Made by a program: the position numbers and the translations under genes. Below, piece after piece: positions 1 through 10,803 of a DNA stretch of 64,000 bases. Within the stretch, counting starts at the first letter, position 1; every line of letters starts with the position of its first letter. The notes under the pieces were generated by a model that was not told the origin of the DNA, did not search any database, and saw nothing but the letters and a program-made list of their open reading frames with translations. This stretch comes from Clarkia xantiana subsp. parviflora (taxonomy: Eukaryota; Streptophyta; Magnoliopsida; Myrtales; Onagraceae). Where the stretch lies: the NCBI GenBank assembly GCA_036873135.1, contig JAPTYO010000015.1:5478839-5542838 (forward strand), in the 5' to 3' direction.

Positions 1-2951
1 AGTCAGGTATGTGACCATCGGGGTCATCCAAGTGGGCTTCTCTTCTTCCTCCGATCCTGTCTCAATAGCACAGATCTCCGCTGGATCAATGTTTGAGATA
101 ATCACCTTCTCTAGGAAGTGCACCTTTCGATTCTCCTCGGGGGCCACTCCCAGAGCAAACTTGCTTAAGGCATCTGCTTCCGCGTTTTCTTCTCTCGGGA
201 TTGCCTCGATATCGAAGCTTTTGAAGCTTCCCTTCAAAGTCTGCACCTCGTGCAAGTATTTCTTCATTGTCGGGCTCCTGGCTTCATAGTTTCCCTGGAC
301 TTGGTTTACGACCAAGCTGGCGTCGCACTTTACTTTTAAATGATCGACCCCCGTACCTTTGGCAATCTTGAGGCCCGTGATGATAGCCTCGTATTCTGCT
401 TCATTGTTGGTGGCTTTGAACGTCAACGCCAAGGCATATCGTAGGGGCTCACCTCCGCCGGGCGGTATCAGTATGAATCCTGCCCCCGAGCCTTCTACAC
501 ACGATGAACCATCAGTGTACATCTCCCAAGTGTTCTCCTCATTTGGCTATTCTGGCTGTTGTTCTGTTGTCGGGACTTCCTCCATGGTTGCCCCCTCTGC
601 GGGACCCGTTACTTCCAGATCGGGTGCCGTAGACTCGGCTATAAAATCTGCCAACGCCTGGCCTTTAATAGCGGTTCTCGGAGCGAAATGAATACGAAAC
701 TCCGTCAGCTCGATGGCCCATTTCACCAGTCTCCTCGACGCCTCCGGTCGGTTCAAAAAGTGCTTCAGGGGCTGATTAGTCAATACCATGACTTCATGGG
801 CATGGAAGTAAGGTCGTAGCTTTCGAGCGGCGATAATCAACGCGAAGAGATACTTCTCAATAGCGGGATAGTTTATTTCAGACTTGGCAAACGCGTTGCT
901 TACATAATAGATAGGCACTTGGTTGCCCTTGACAATTTTAATCAATACAGAACTAACAGCCACATCGGACACAGCCAAATAGAGATAAAGCGGCTCGCCT
1001 GGAACTGGTTTCGCCAATGGCGGAAGGGTACGGAGGTGCTGCTTGAGTGCCTGGAACGCCTCCTCGCACTTGTCGGTCCATTCGAACTTCTTGTGGGCCC
1101 TCAGCACATCAAAAAATGGCATTGCTCGGTCACTTGCCTTGGATAGGAACCGATTCATCGCGGCCAACCGGCCATTCAGCACCTGAACCTTCCGATGAGT
1201 CTTCGGGGACTGCATCTCTTCGATCGCTCGCAGCTTCTCAGGGTTCACCTCGATTCCTCTCTGGCTCACCATGAACCCTAGGAACTTGCCCGAGTTTACT
1301 CCGAAAGCGCACTTGTCTGGGTTCAACCGAACCTGATGGAGCTTCATTCGCTCAAACGCCGCCGTCAAGTTCTGGACATGGTCTCCTGCCTGTCGGGACT
1401 TCACCAACATGTCATCCACATACTCCTCCATGGTTTTCCCCAACATGTCTCCGAACAACTTGTTCACCATCCGCTGGTAAGTTGCTCCGGCATTGATCAA
1501 TCCGAAGGGCATCACGTCGTAATGGTAGACGTCACGGTTGGCATAGAAGGCCGTATGGGGGGCATCCTCCTTCGCCATCTTGATCTGGTTGTACCCGGAA
1601 TAGGCATCCATGAAGCTCAGCAGCTCATGTCCCGATGTGGCATCCACCAGCTGGTCAATCCTGGGAAGCGGGTAGCAGTCCTTCGGGCAGGCCTTGTTCA
1701 AGTCGCGGAAATCGACACACATCCGCCACTTCCCGTTACTCTTTCGCACCAGGACTGGGTTAGCAACCCAGGTCTGCCTACCTCTTGCTGGATCATCGGA
1801 CGCCTTCTCTGCGCGATAGGCTTGATCGCGGGGTCTATCTTCAGCTCGTGCACTATTACGTCGGGGCTGATTCCTGGCATATCACTCGGGGACCAGGCAA
1901 ACAGCTCCTTAAACTCCTTCAGGAGCTCGATCAACTCTCGGGCTCTTTCCTCCGATAAAGCAGACCCGATCTTCACCTTCCTCTGAGGCCCATCAATCTC
2001 AACCTCCTTCAGATCCTCCATGGGGGCGGGACGCCCATACTCCTCTCGAGGATCGGCATCAGTCTGAAGGACAGTCGTGGCTTCCCTCCTTCTCCGTCGG
2101 GTAGCGTTAACATAACATTTTCGCGATGCCACTTGGTCACCCTTGACCTCTCCGACCCCGTTGTCAGTCGGGAACTTCATCTTTTGGTGGACCGTCGAGG
2201 CGACTTCCATGAGAGGGTTAATAGTGGTCCTCCCGATAATAGCGTTGTATGCCCCCGCAGATTCCACTACGACGAAATCTACGTTTCGCTTCTCCATCTT
2301 CCAGCCACTACCAAACTCCACCGGTAAGGTAATCATTCCCAACGGGTAAGAAGTGGAACCAGAGAATCCCACCATCGGGAAGTCCACCTGTGTGAGATCT
2401 TTTTTCGTCTTTCCCATGGCTTCCAGAGCGTCCATGAAAAGATTATCGGAGGAACTCCCTCCGTCTATCAGGATCCGCTTCATCTCGAATCCGTCCACGT
2501 CCAGGGTCACGACCAAGGCGTCGTCGTGAGGGCTCTCCACGCCTATTAGATCCTCCGCCGAGAAAGAAATCACCATTTCCTCCTTCAGAGTCCACGACCG
2601 GGACCTTTTGCCTAACACCACCGCGGCAGATATGCGGGAAGCGTAGTTCTCCCGAGAAGCGGAGGTATCACCTCCCGCCGCCATTCCTCCGTGGATGACG
2701 TTGATAGTTCCCCGCCTCTCCTTGCGGGCACCCGATCCTGAGGCTTCTTGCTCAACCTTCTTCTTCTTTGGGGATCGGTCGCGGGACTTGGAACGAGACC
2801 GCGACCGACTTTTGGAGCGAGATCGGCACCTTCCCCTTCCGACAAACTCTTTTAACTTCCCCTTCTGGATCAGCTTCTCAATTTCCTTCTTCAGCTCCTG
2901 ACAGTTTTCGGTGTCGTGACCATTGGCTCGATGGTAGCGATAGTAACGGTC
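1..2951 (-). pseudogene. Truncated Tat-lineage Ty3/gypsy gag-pol fragment (gag tail, protease, RT, RNase H, start of second RNase H)
   Basis: This stretch aligns closely with 15541-18557 of the complete element A. Reading on the minus strand it holds the end of gag with a CCHC-like knuckle (YRYHRANGHDTENC; the first Cys is replaced by Tyr), an Arg/Ser-rich tract, an aspartic protease (LIDGGSSSD), reverse transcriptase with the YVDD box, RNase H, and the start of the second, archaeal-type RNase H that marks the Tat lineage. Compared with A it has lost about 40 bp between two copies of GTCTG and about 21 bp between two ATC copies near 1775-1800. These losses remove the RT N-terminus and shift the frame, so it reads as two overlapping open frames (1698-2960 and 547-1749). 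The left end runs off the window. The right end is an abrupt junction with a copia LTR. It is a dead fragment. Confidence 0.93.
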
Positions 2952-3158
2952 AATTACCAAAAGGCAACTCCAACCAATGTGGTACTAGGGTTTCGCCCGA
3001 ACCATGCATAAAGGGGAGGAGGCCCATTTTGGGCCTCCCTTGTCAATTACTAATTGGATTTGGCCCAATTAGCCCAGATTGACAATTACCTAATTAACAT
3101 AGGTAATTCCCTTAATTAACGGGCTCCTATTACGGCGCCACGTCACCATATGCTAACA
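2952..3158 (-). mobile_element. Truncated 3' LTR of copia 1
   Basis: The segment ends in ACGGCGCCACGTCACCATA then TGCTAACA, the same terminus as the two LTRs of copia 3 (37754 and 45331). It also shares the GGGCCTCCC and CCCAATTAGCCC blocks. Only about 200 bp of the roughly 600-bp LTR remain; the rest was lost at the junction with the Tat fragment at 2951/2952. The adjoining internal sequence GCTCCCACTCGCC corresponds to the purine-rich primer tract of a minus-strand element. Confidence 0.85.
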
Positions 3159-3209
3159 GCTCCCACTCGCCGGAATGGGTGTCAAAAAGTTATCAATTTT
3201 ACAAGCCAC

Positions 3210-4640
3210 ACAGTTTAAGCCCTACGTAATCCAAGAAGTTTTACGTGCTTTTCAATAATCTCCCTACGTAACGGCTTAGTTAAAGGGTCTGCGACCATAT
3301 AGTCTGTAGGCAAGTATTCTAAAGCGATTATGTTGTCTTCCAGAACAGATTTAGTATAATTGTATTACACATCAATGTGCTTTGTCCTACTATGGTACTT
3401 AGGATTCTTAACTGCCGCAATGGCCGCCTGACTGTCAGAGTACACCTTCACAGGTTTACTCTTCTTGTCGGTGCCAATTAATGCAGTAAGAAGCCTCTTC
3501 AGCCAGACCGCTTCTTGTGCGTTTTTGGAGAGGGCAACGAATTCTGATTCTATAGTGGTAAGCGCGACACAAGATTCCCATGATATGGCAGCATTAGCAA
3601 GGAGGAAAACTCCTCATGTGGTGGACTTACGATCATCCGGATCGCCGCCGTGGTCGGCGTCACTATAACTGGTCAATTCGAGCCGATCGCCCTCATAGCA
3701 CAGAACGTAGTCGGCAGTACCTTTCAGATATCCGATAATTCGTTTCACGGCCTTTAGATGTTGATAACTAGGATCTGATTGGAAACTTGCTACTAGGCCC
3801 ACAACGTAACATATGTCTGGCCGAGTACAGAGCATGGCGTACATTAGACTCCCTACCATGCTCAGATACTCTGCATTCTTCAACTGTTTACGCTCCTGCT
3901 GGTTTTTCGGGCCATCACTTTTCGATAGTGCGCACCCGAACATAACCGGCGTATCCACAGGTTTAGCATCCAGCATTTCGAATCTTTTCAACAGTTTGTT
4001 GATATATGATTCCTGAGATAGACATAATTTCCGGGTGGCACGATCTCGGGCGATTTTGATGCCTAAGATGTATGCAGCCTCTCCCATGTCTTTCATCTCG
4101 AATGATGATGCTAACCAGGACTTTGATTTATTCATAAAACTCACGTCGTTCGCAGCAATGGGTATGTCATCCACGTATAGTGTTATGATGATATACTTAG
4201 ACCCGGAGGTCTTGGTGTATACGCAGGGATCCTCATGAAGATTCACGAATCCGTATCTGACGATTTCCTCATGGAATCTGCGATAGCATTGCCGAGACGA
4301 TTGTTTAAGGCCGTATATAGATCTTTGGAGTTTGCAAACTTTACGTTCTTTGCCAAGAGTAATGAAACCCTCTGGCTACTCGATATAGATCTCTTCCTCC
4401 AGGTTTCCATGGAGGAATGCGGTCTTAACATCCATTTGATATAGCTCTAGATCAAGATTAGCAACTAGGGCAAGGATGGCCCTTACTGTGGTTTAACGCA
4501 CAGTTGGTGAGTATGTTTCATCAAAGTCTAATCCGTGGATTTGGGTATATCCTTTCGCAATTATTCGAGTTTTGTATCACTCGAAATTTCCACCCGAAGT
4601 GAATTTTAATATTTCACTTTCTAATTTTGTGGTTAACAGA
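3210..4640 (-). pseudogene. Copia RT and RNase H, frameshifted (copia 1)
   Basis: Minus-strand frames read through the copia RT core (ILALVA...[16 protein letters not shown]), then LYVDD (4185-4155 region), LGIKIARDR, the SMVGSLMYAMLCTRPDI block and the RNase H start SYSDADHGGDPDDRKSTT. The RNase H C-terminus lies near 3210-3480. At least two breaks interrupt the frame: near 4243, between the LHG and YVDD blocks, and near 3614. Stop codons also occur in the N-terminal part. RT would copy element RNA into cDNA and RNase H would remove the RNA strand. This copy cannot encode a full enzyme. Confidence 0.88.
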
Positions 4641-6550
4641 TAAATCAACTAAAGACTAAAAACGAGTTAGTTCTTATTCAGGCAATTTCTTCCTCCATTG
4701 TTTTCCTTCATTCCCTTGTTTTGAGGTCCTTCCTTTCCTTGTTGAACCCTCACTGGTTCAAGAACGAACATCAAGATGTTTAACACATTTCGTTTGGTGG
4801 GATACTTCTCGAAAGAAGTTCGTTGCCTTTGATTATGTTTAGGCACGTTAGTCCCATGTTTTAGTCTGATTGTTACTCCCACACGGAATAATGCTTCTCA
4901 TCGAGGCATTACTCCCACTGGGAACAATGGTGGTAGTTGAACTTACTTGGAATATCCTCTCGGTCTCGGGTTTTTTTTACTTCTGAGATGTATTCCTCGA
5001 TCACTAGGATCTGGAACCGAGTTGGTTGTTACACTCCCACTAGGAAAATGGGTAGTTGAGATAGTTCATTAACATGATTATCAGGTCCGACTTGATTTGC
5101 ATTTTGAAATTTAGTGATGATTATGTGTGAGGGGGAGTGAGCCTTCTCACTGGATTTATTATGAAGACGTTTCCATTATCATTTACCAAATCAATCACTT
5201 ATGCTTTATCAATTCTCCCACTCAAAGTAAGTGGGACCTGAGAATCTCCATCAATCATCTGTTAACTCAAACAGTACTAGCTTGTTTAGTTCTGCAAAGC
5301 GTTGGAAATCCATCCTCAAACCTTTATAATGTGTCATGTTTATCCACGAAACCATTGTTCCAGGCTAATTTTAAAACTCGTATTCTCAGAGAGTAGCGCG
5401 TACTCTTAATAAATACTTATTTTAATGCGCAAATTAATGCGTCTTTGTGATAAGGTTTTACCAGAATCATTCATCAGCTTTTATGGTAACGTGTTAACCG
5501 ATTTAATCAGAACATATTGTTTTACATTAATGTGAGTTAAATTAATCTCATCCCGCAGGAACAATTAATGTGTAACTCTAACATTATGTAATTCTAAGCT
5601 ATGTTTATTGAAGTGTTTTAATGAATGACTTTTAGCCAAACTCTTTGTTCAAGGCTAAAGGTGGGAGAGTCGTTTTTCCGACTACTTCTTTTCGTTTATT
5701 TAACTCATCCATAAATTTATCTATCTTATGGACCATGTATTTAAGCTGTTGCTTTTAATGCCATGGTTGATATTCTAATTAGATTGTAGTAGCTGGAAGT
5801 CTTACATAAAATCTAAGTAGTTATCAGTGAGTTATATCTGAAGAATTACAAACGAAAATTCCGCATTCATAAAAATACTTAAATTTGTTTTCTATAACGA
5901 TGTGTCCCGTCTTTCGAGGTGACATGCGCCACACGCATACCCGGTTAAAAACCGTGAGAATCGTTTTAGTCTCATTTTAAAAGCAAATCGGGTTTAACAT
6001 GCTTATTATTTCGGGAGCTTTATCATTTTAATGGAGTACTTAACAAATAAGGATGTAATTTTCTGGTCGGTCTCTTTTTGGAACTATGCAATCGATGGAT
6101 GATTGATTAGGTGAGTGAATGTTTTCTGGTTCCACCGTTTTATTGGAAGAATCTCAGATTAGTTATTCATTTCGGATCGGATCGGGCTTGTTTAACTGGC
6201 CCGATTAATATTGATAAGTAGACCATATCATGGAGCGAACTGTTACTACTTTATTCAATAATTCCGAATCATAATTAACTAATATCAAACATTTATTGAT
6301 AGTAAGAGAATTTATAGATATTGGTACGTTAATGAGATACAGAATAAAGCCTTTTAGAGGTAAAGGAAAATTAAGTTGAAAAGGAAAACTCCAGCCATTT
6401 TCACCGAGCGTCCCTGAAAAGAACTCACAAGTGAATCATATCAGTAGACTTAGTGATATATAACGTTTAAACGGTTTCATATGTGTGGCAAACGAGGCGT
6501 ACCTTTTACGGTATGAAATCAGTAGCATTTGTCATACTACGGATCTCGTT

Positions 6551-7230
6551 TCAGGACCAAGTTGATCCTGTTTCCTCTGCTATATCCTTTATTCTCTTGT
6601 GATAGTGTACCGGGGAATATGTCAGTCTCTTTTGATTGCTTTCCGTGAACAAGTACATAGAGTACTTAATTGCCGTTATTAAGTATCCTAGTCCAAATTC
6701 ATCAGCAAACCATGACAAAGGATATCCCTGTCCGATATTGATTATCTTTCTCCAATTGGACCTTTCAATCCTTTGGTTAGACCCAGGTTTTGTGCTGGTG
6801 TCGTTTGAAAGTAAGTCATCATACTCCATTATTGCCTGTCTTGCTTCGGCTACCTTTCCACTTCCGAAACGGAATTTAAGGGCAGTCCAAAGCTGAGCAG
6901 CTGAATAATTGAGTCTGAAGTCCTCTGCAACCTCTTTATCCAAGGCTGCCAATATCACTCGCATGCTTTCTTATCTCCTAAACCTATATTCCCAATTCTG
7001 GGAATTAGGTTGATGTCCGGTTGTACCAACATCTCGTTTCTTATTAGCATGATACACATAAGTGTGTCACATGCAATAAGACGTTCTCTCACCATCTCAC
7101 TCCATGCCTCGTAATCCATACCATCCAAAATGCATGGTTTATAAAAGCGTACCGACCCAGCCAACAAAACTAACACATATGTTTTATGTAAGTTAGGAAG
7201 ACAACAACATTTTGGCAGAATTGAATACAT
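6551..7230 (-). pseudogene. Copia gag-like capsid region (copia 1), broken
   Basis: Two overlapping minus-strand frames (6955-7230 and 6551-6964) resemble the better-preserved gag of copia 2 at 21905-22588. Shared blocks include DYEAWSEMV against NYDEWKAYV, AAQLWTALKFRFGSGKVAEAR against ALHLWCALHLRSAEGKAAEAR, and PLSWFADEFGL against PLSWFADDNGL. Position upstream of RT and this similarity support a capsid-like gag. The frame is split near 6960 and no CCHC knuckle follows. Confidence 0.68.
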
Positions 7231-8444
7231 CTGATTATCTATTATGATGGAATACGACGAATAGTGATTCTTCAGTCACTAAACCAAACCAACCTTCAGT
7301 AAACCGAGGAAGGGGGTATCGTGAAAGAATTCACACTATTGTCGTTTTCAATCTAATAGATCAGTCTTTTGAAAACGGTTATTCTATTGCAAATTACCGA
7401 AACGGGAATTTTCAAATAAGCATACCCGATCTTGGCTTTCCCAAGGCCCTTAAGATTTTGTAAAATTATCCGATAATTTACGCATGCATATTTATAATTA
7501 TACTACATCTAGCAAATCATCATACCATGCCATAAATATCGAACATAACTTGCTTACGCGTCATGCGTCTAATGTTCCTAGCATACATAATTCTACGTAA
7601 AGTAAATTATCACATGCGTTCTATTGTGAACATCCTAGCATACGCGTCAAAAAAACATGTAATATCCGCACAAATCATGCATAATTGGCGACTGTAATTT
7701 TTGGTTTTATAAAACGCTTTAAAAATATTAGGGGTTGTTTTGCAATTCATGCTTACAATCATTCTTGCGAATTTCTAGAGATGGATTCTAGGCACTTTCA
7801 ATCAGCATAGCATGTCTATCCTATTGCGCAAACCATATATTTAAATCCCAGAGTTCAATGCTCGCAATATAATATCCAGCTAGCTTGACTAAGTCAAGAC
7901 AACAGTTCTAATTATATCAAAATATAAGATGCAAATAGTAAACAATTGCAAATCAGCCCACTAATTTAATCCAGTCCCAAAAACATGCAAGTCCGAGATC
8001 CATCCCCTTAATCGAAACCAGGCATTTAGGGTTTTGAATGAAACCGTGTATTAAAACACAAACCCTAAGAGCACTGTTTAGGCTAATTTTAAAATCCGGT
8101 TCAACCCGGTCAGATTTTAAAATTTCCGATTTGGTCTGAAATGGTTTCAATAAAATAAGATTATGGTTCGGTTTATCACTCAAAATCGGTTAGGTTAGGT
8201 TCAATTTAGTTATAGGTCCGACCCGACCCGACTAGGTCGACCCAATTAAGAAAACTGGATTTGTTTTATCCGTTCCGGTTAAGCAATTGGACCGGCCCAT
8301 AAACCCTAAGGTTTGGCCGAAATATGTCTTGTGGGCTATGTAGTGTTTTAAAGTCCACTAAAAACTTAACTTAGCCACCAAGAAATATTAATTATTTAAA
8401 ATAATTTCCAATATTCCTAATATATGTATATAATTCGGCTAAAC

Positions 8445-8475
<31 letters not shown>

Positions 8476-8527
8476 TTGTCAAGATTTTATCACTAAGATG
8501 TAAATCAATTAACAATATATAATATAC

Positions 8528-9490
8528 ATATAAAACCTTTCGCAACAAGTCGAGCTTTGTACTGCTCAACGTTTCCATCAGGAGTGAGTTTCAATTTCAG
8601 AACCCACTTTGCCCCGATCGTCCTCCGGTTAACAGGCATATCAACTAACGTCCAAACCGAATTGTCTTCCACTGAGGCGAACTCTTCCTCCATTCCTTCG
8701 TTTGAGGACCTTCCAGAGCTTTTTTAACCCTGAGCGGTTCATCAAATGAAGTCAGGGTGAATAAGTCACCATTTTCGATGGGAAAATTCTTAGGAGAAGT
8801 TATTTGCCTTTGACTACGTCTAGGCTCATTATTTCAATCTAGAACTACGCTCCCACTAGGAATAATGCTCCCACTAGGAACAAGGGCGTTACTGGAACCT
8901 TCTCTTGCAACTTTTCTTGGACGAACCCTTGGTCTCGAGTTTCTAATCCCGAGATGAATTCCATGGCCGCTTAGACCAGGAACCAAGTTGGTTGTCCCAC
9001 TCCCAGTGTTGCAAGAAGGTAGTTGAGGAATTATAGGATTCTCATCCAACGGTTCAGCAACTGGATTATCAGGTCCTACTTGATTCGTACCAGGAGCAAC
9101 TGTGATCTCTGTGGTTGAATTGACTCCTCCCACTTGATTTATTATGAAAATGTTCCCATTCTCATTTACCATTTCATTCATAGTGGTTGCTCCATCAATT
9201 CTCCCACTCGAAGTAAGTGGGACCTGATCATCCTCGTCATGTTCAAGTTCTTTTAAGACTTCATTTTGTGTTGAGATCACGAAGCTTTAGAAATTCATCC
9301 TCTAAAAACCTAACGTCCCTGCACTCATGTTCGAGCACACCACTATTTTCTTGAGCCGCCACAAAACTGTATCCCTTAGAGTTCTCCAAGTATCATATAA
9401 AGATACTTTTCAATCCTCTAGGTCTTAACTTGTCGTATCGGCTTTCGTTCTGATGTGTGTATGCTGCGCAACCCCAAGGTCGCTGCCTGG
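8528..9490 (-). pseudogene. Copia 2 pol: integrase C-terminus, linker and RT N-terminus
   Basis: On the minus strand, 9490-9290 reads RPWGCAAYTHQNESRYDKL and then LENSKGYSFVA, the copia integrase C-terminal domain. 8834-9280 is a Gly/Asn/Pro-rich linker. 8505-8693 is the RT N-terminus (NSVWTLVDMP, GAKWVLKLK, ARLVAKGF). RT stops right after AKGF, where the leader of copia 1 begins near 8527. The other half of this gene lies at 20803 onward, across the Tat A insertion. The duplicated CCTGG sits inside integrase. Confidence 0.88.
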
Positions 9491-10231
9491 TGTTGGATCA
9501 CGGGCGAAGCTCCGTTACGTTCTTGATGGGATGCTCTGAACTCCTGGGCTCCGCGTAATCCTGCAAAAGGGGACGACCTGGGTGGTGACCCAGAATCCCT
9601 CTCCGATGCTTAAATGAGTATGTGATCAATGGGGGTAACAGCAGTAATCTCAATGCGTATTAGAGAGTCTGTGTTTTCTGGGGTAACCTCCTCCTTTATG
9701 TAGAAGGAGGAGTTGCCCAGCTACCTGTGACCATACTTGGCCGTTGTACCCAGGATTCCGTGTATCTCGCCACGATTCCGTATATCTCGCCCCACGCCCC
9801 GCGTATCTTACCCGTACTCCGCGTATCTCGGGCACGCCCTGCGTATCTCGGGGAATTTATCTTTATCTCTAACCGTCTCCCATTACTCTATCTAGTAGGC
9901 GGGTTTATCGGTCTTTATCCTCTGATCACAAGTCCCGACTCCTGTCGGAGACTCCAGAGTTGTCTCATTCTAGATCACCACCCAGGACCTTCAGTCTCTA
10001 CGGGACAGGTCCAGCCTCTGCGGGGCTTTATTATCGGGGCCTTTACTAAGGCATATCGGGGCCTACTCAGAGGCTTCTTGTCGGGAGCATTCAGCTCATA
10101 CATCGGGACCACTAAAGTCGGGACCCTTCATACTGGGCCTCTGGGCCTTCCAGGCTTTTCACGAGGCCCACTGGACCTACTCGCCGTCCATTGGCTGTTA
10201 ACGGGGCTAACGATTTCATTGGAACCCATCA
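9491..10231 (-). repeat. 3' LTR of Tat A
   Basis: 741 bp, ending TG...CA. Its TATA-box counterpart near 9704 has changed to CTTTATGTA on the plus strand (TACATAAAG in element sense), whereas the 5' LTR keeps TATATAAAG. The hairpin motif lies at 9578-9593. Confidence 0.96.
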
Positions 10232-10253
10232 TTTGCCCCCAAGACATGGGGGA
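10232..10253 (-). promoter_or_regulatory. Polypurine tract of Tat A
   Basis: In element sense the sequence just before the 3' LTR is TCTTGGGGGCAAA followed directly by TGATGGG. Such a purine run primes plus-strand DNA synthesis. The same tract is found at the same place in element C. Confidence 0.85.
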
Positions 10254-10499
10254 CTTTTAGTTCGTCATGTCTTCCCGTTCCAGTTCCAGCCCTTCCCACC
10301 TTGTTGTCGGAGGCTTTTATCTCGAGGTGTTCTGATATCTCCATCGGAGGCTTTTGCCTTGCACGCAATTGCTGTATGACAGAGTTTCTCACTCATGATT
10401 ACCTTGGGCCCACTGGACTCTGTGGACAGTTGTCAAACCCGAGGAGACTCCTCGGTTATCGCAGCATTAAATGCTAGGGATTATGAAACGACACTCGAA

Positions 10500-10660
10500 T
10501 CAGCGTGACTGTTGCTTTCTGAAAAAGCGTTTATTACGTCACCACGTCTCTTCCGTAACGTCTTCTCGACATCAACGACAACGATTGCATCGTTTCATCT
10601 TCAACGGTCAAGATGAAGTCCCTCCAGTTGTCCTTTTGCTTATAAAAGCTAAAACCCTGG
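10500..10660 (+). promoter_or_regulatory. Promoter of the antisense gene in Tat A
   Basis: A TATA box (TATAAAA) lies at 10641-10647. Upstream are TTTCTGAAAAAGCG (10516-10529), an ACGT-core motif (TTACGTCACC near 10533-10542) and CGTTTCATCTTCAACGGTC (10591-10609). The first and last motifs recur in element C about the same distance from its TATA box, although the sequence between has diverged. A start site would be expected near 10670-10680 (CATTATTCACTTC). This promoter faces away from the gag-pol transcript. 10254-10499 holds nothing else I can identify. Confidence 0.6.
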
Positions 10661-10803
10661 CATTATTCACTTCTTCTGCACTCTCTCGATTTCTGCCGTT
10701 CTTGCATTCGAAGCTTCTTCCCCAAGTTCTTGGTGCTGTTCAAGTGATCCAAGGCCTTCAGCCCTTCCGATCTTCCTTCATCTTTCTTCAGCGATCCCCC
10801 ATC

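Larger units (their letters stand above)
3159..8527 (-). mobile_element. Internal region of copia 1 (Ty1/copia, truncated)
   Basis: On the minus strand the order is 5' leader (7231-8527), gag remnant (6551-7230), a non-coding stretch (4641-6550) and RT/RNase H (3210-4640). It is collinear with the inside of copia 3. No integrase and no gag-pol protease or zinc knuckle can be read between gag and RT, as in copia 3. The 5' LTR is gone: the leader stops near 8527 and abuts the RT of copia 2. An (AT)n run lies at 8445-8471. The leader (7231-8527) and 4641-6550 hold no gene that I can read. Confidence 0.8.

Noticed and set aside
1336..1986. Long plus-strand frames opposite Tat pol (also 16880-17932)
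   Set aside because: They recur at the same place in both copies because they are shadows of conserved pol codons; no domain is readable.
9650..10379. Open frames inside the Tat A LTRs (also 20221-20810)
   Set aside because: They lie wholly or largely in LTR sequence with repetitive GTATCTCG words and differ between LTRs and elements; no protein resemblance.
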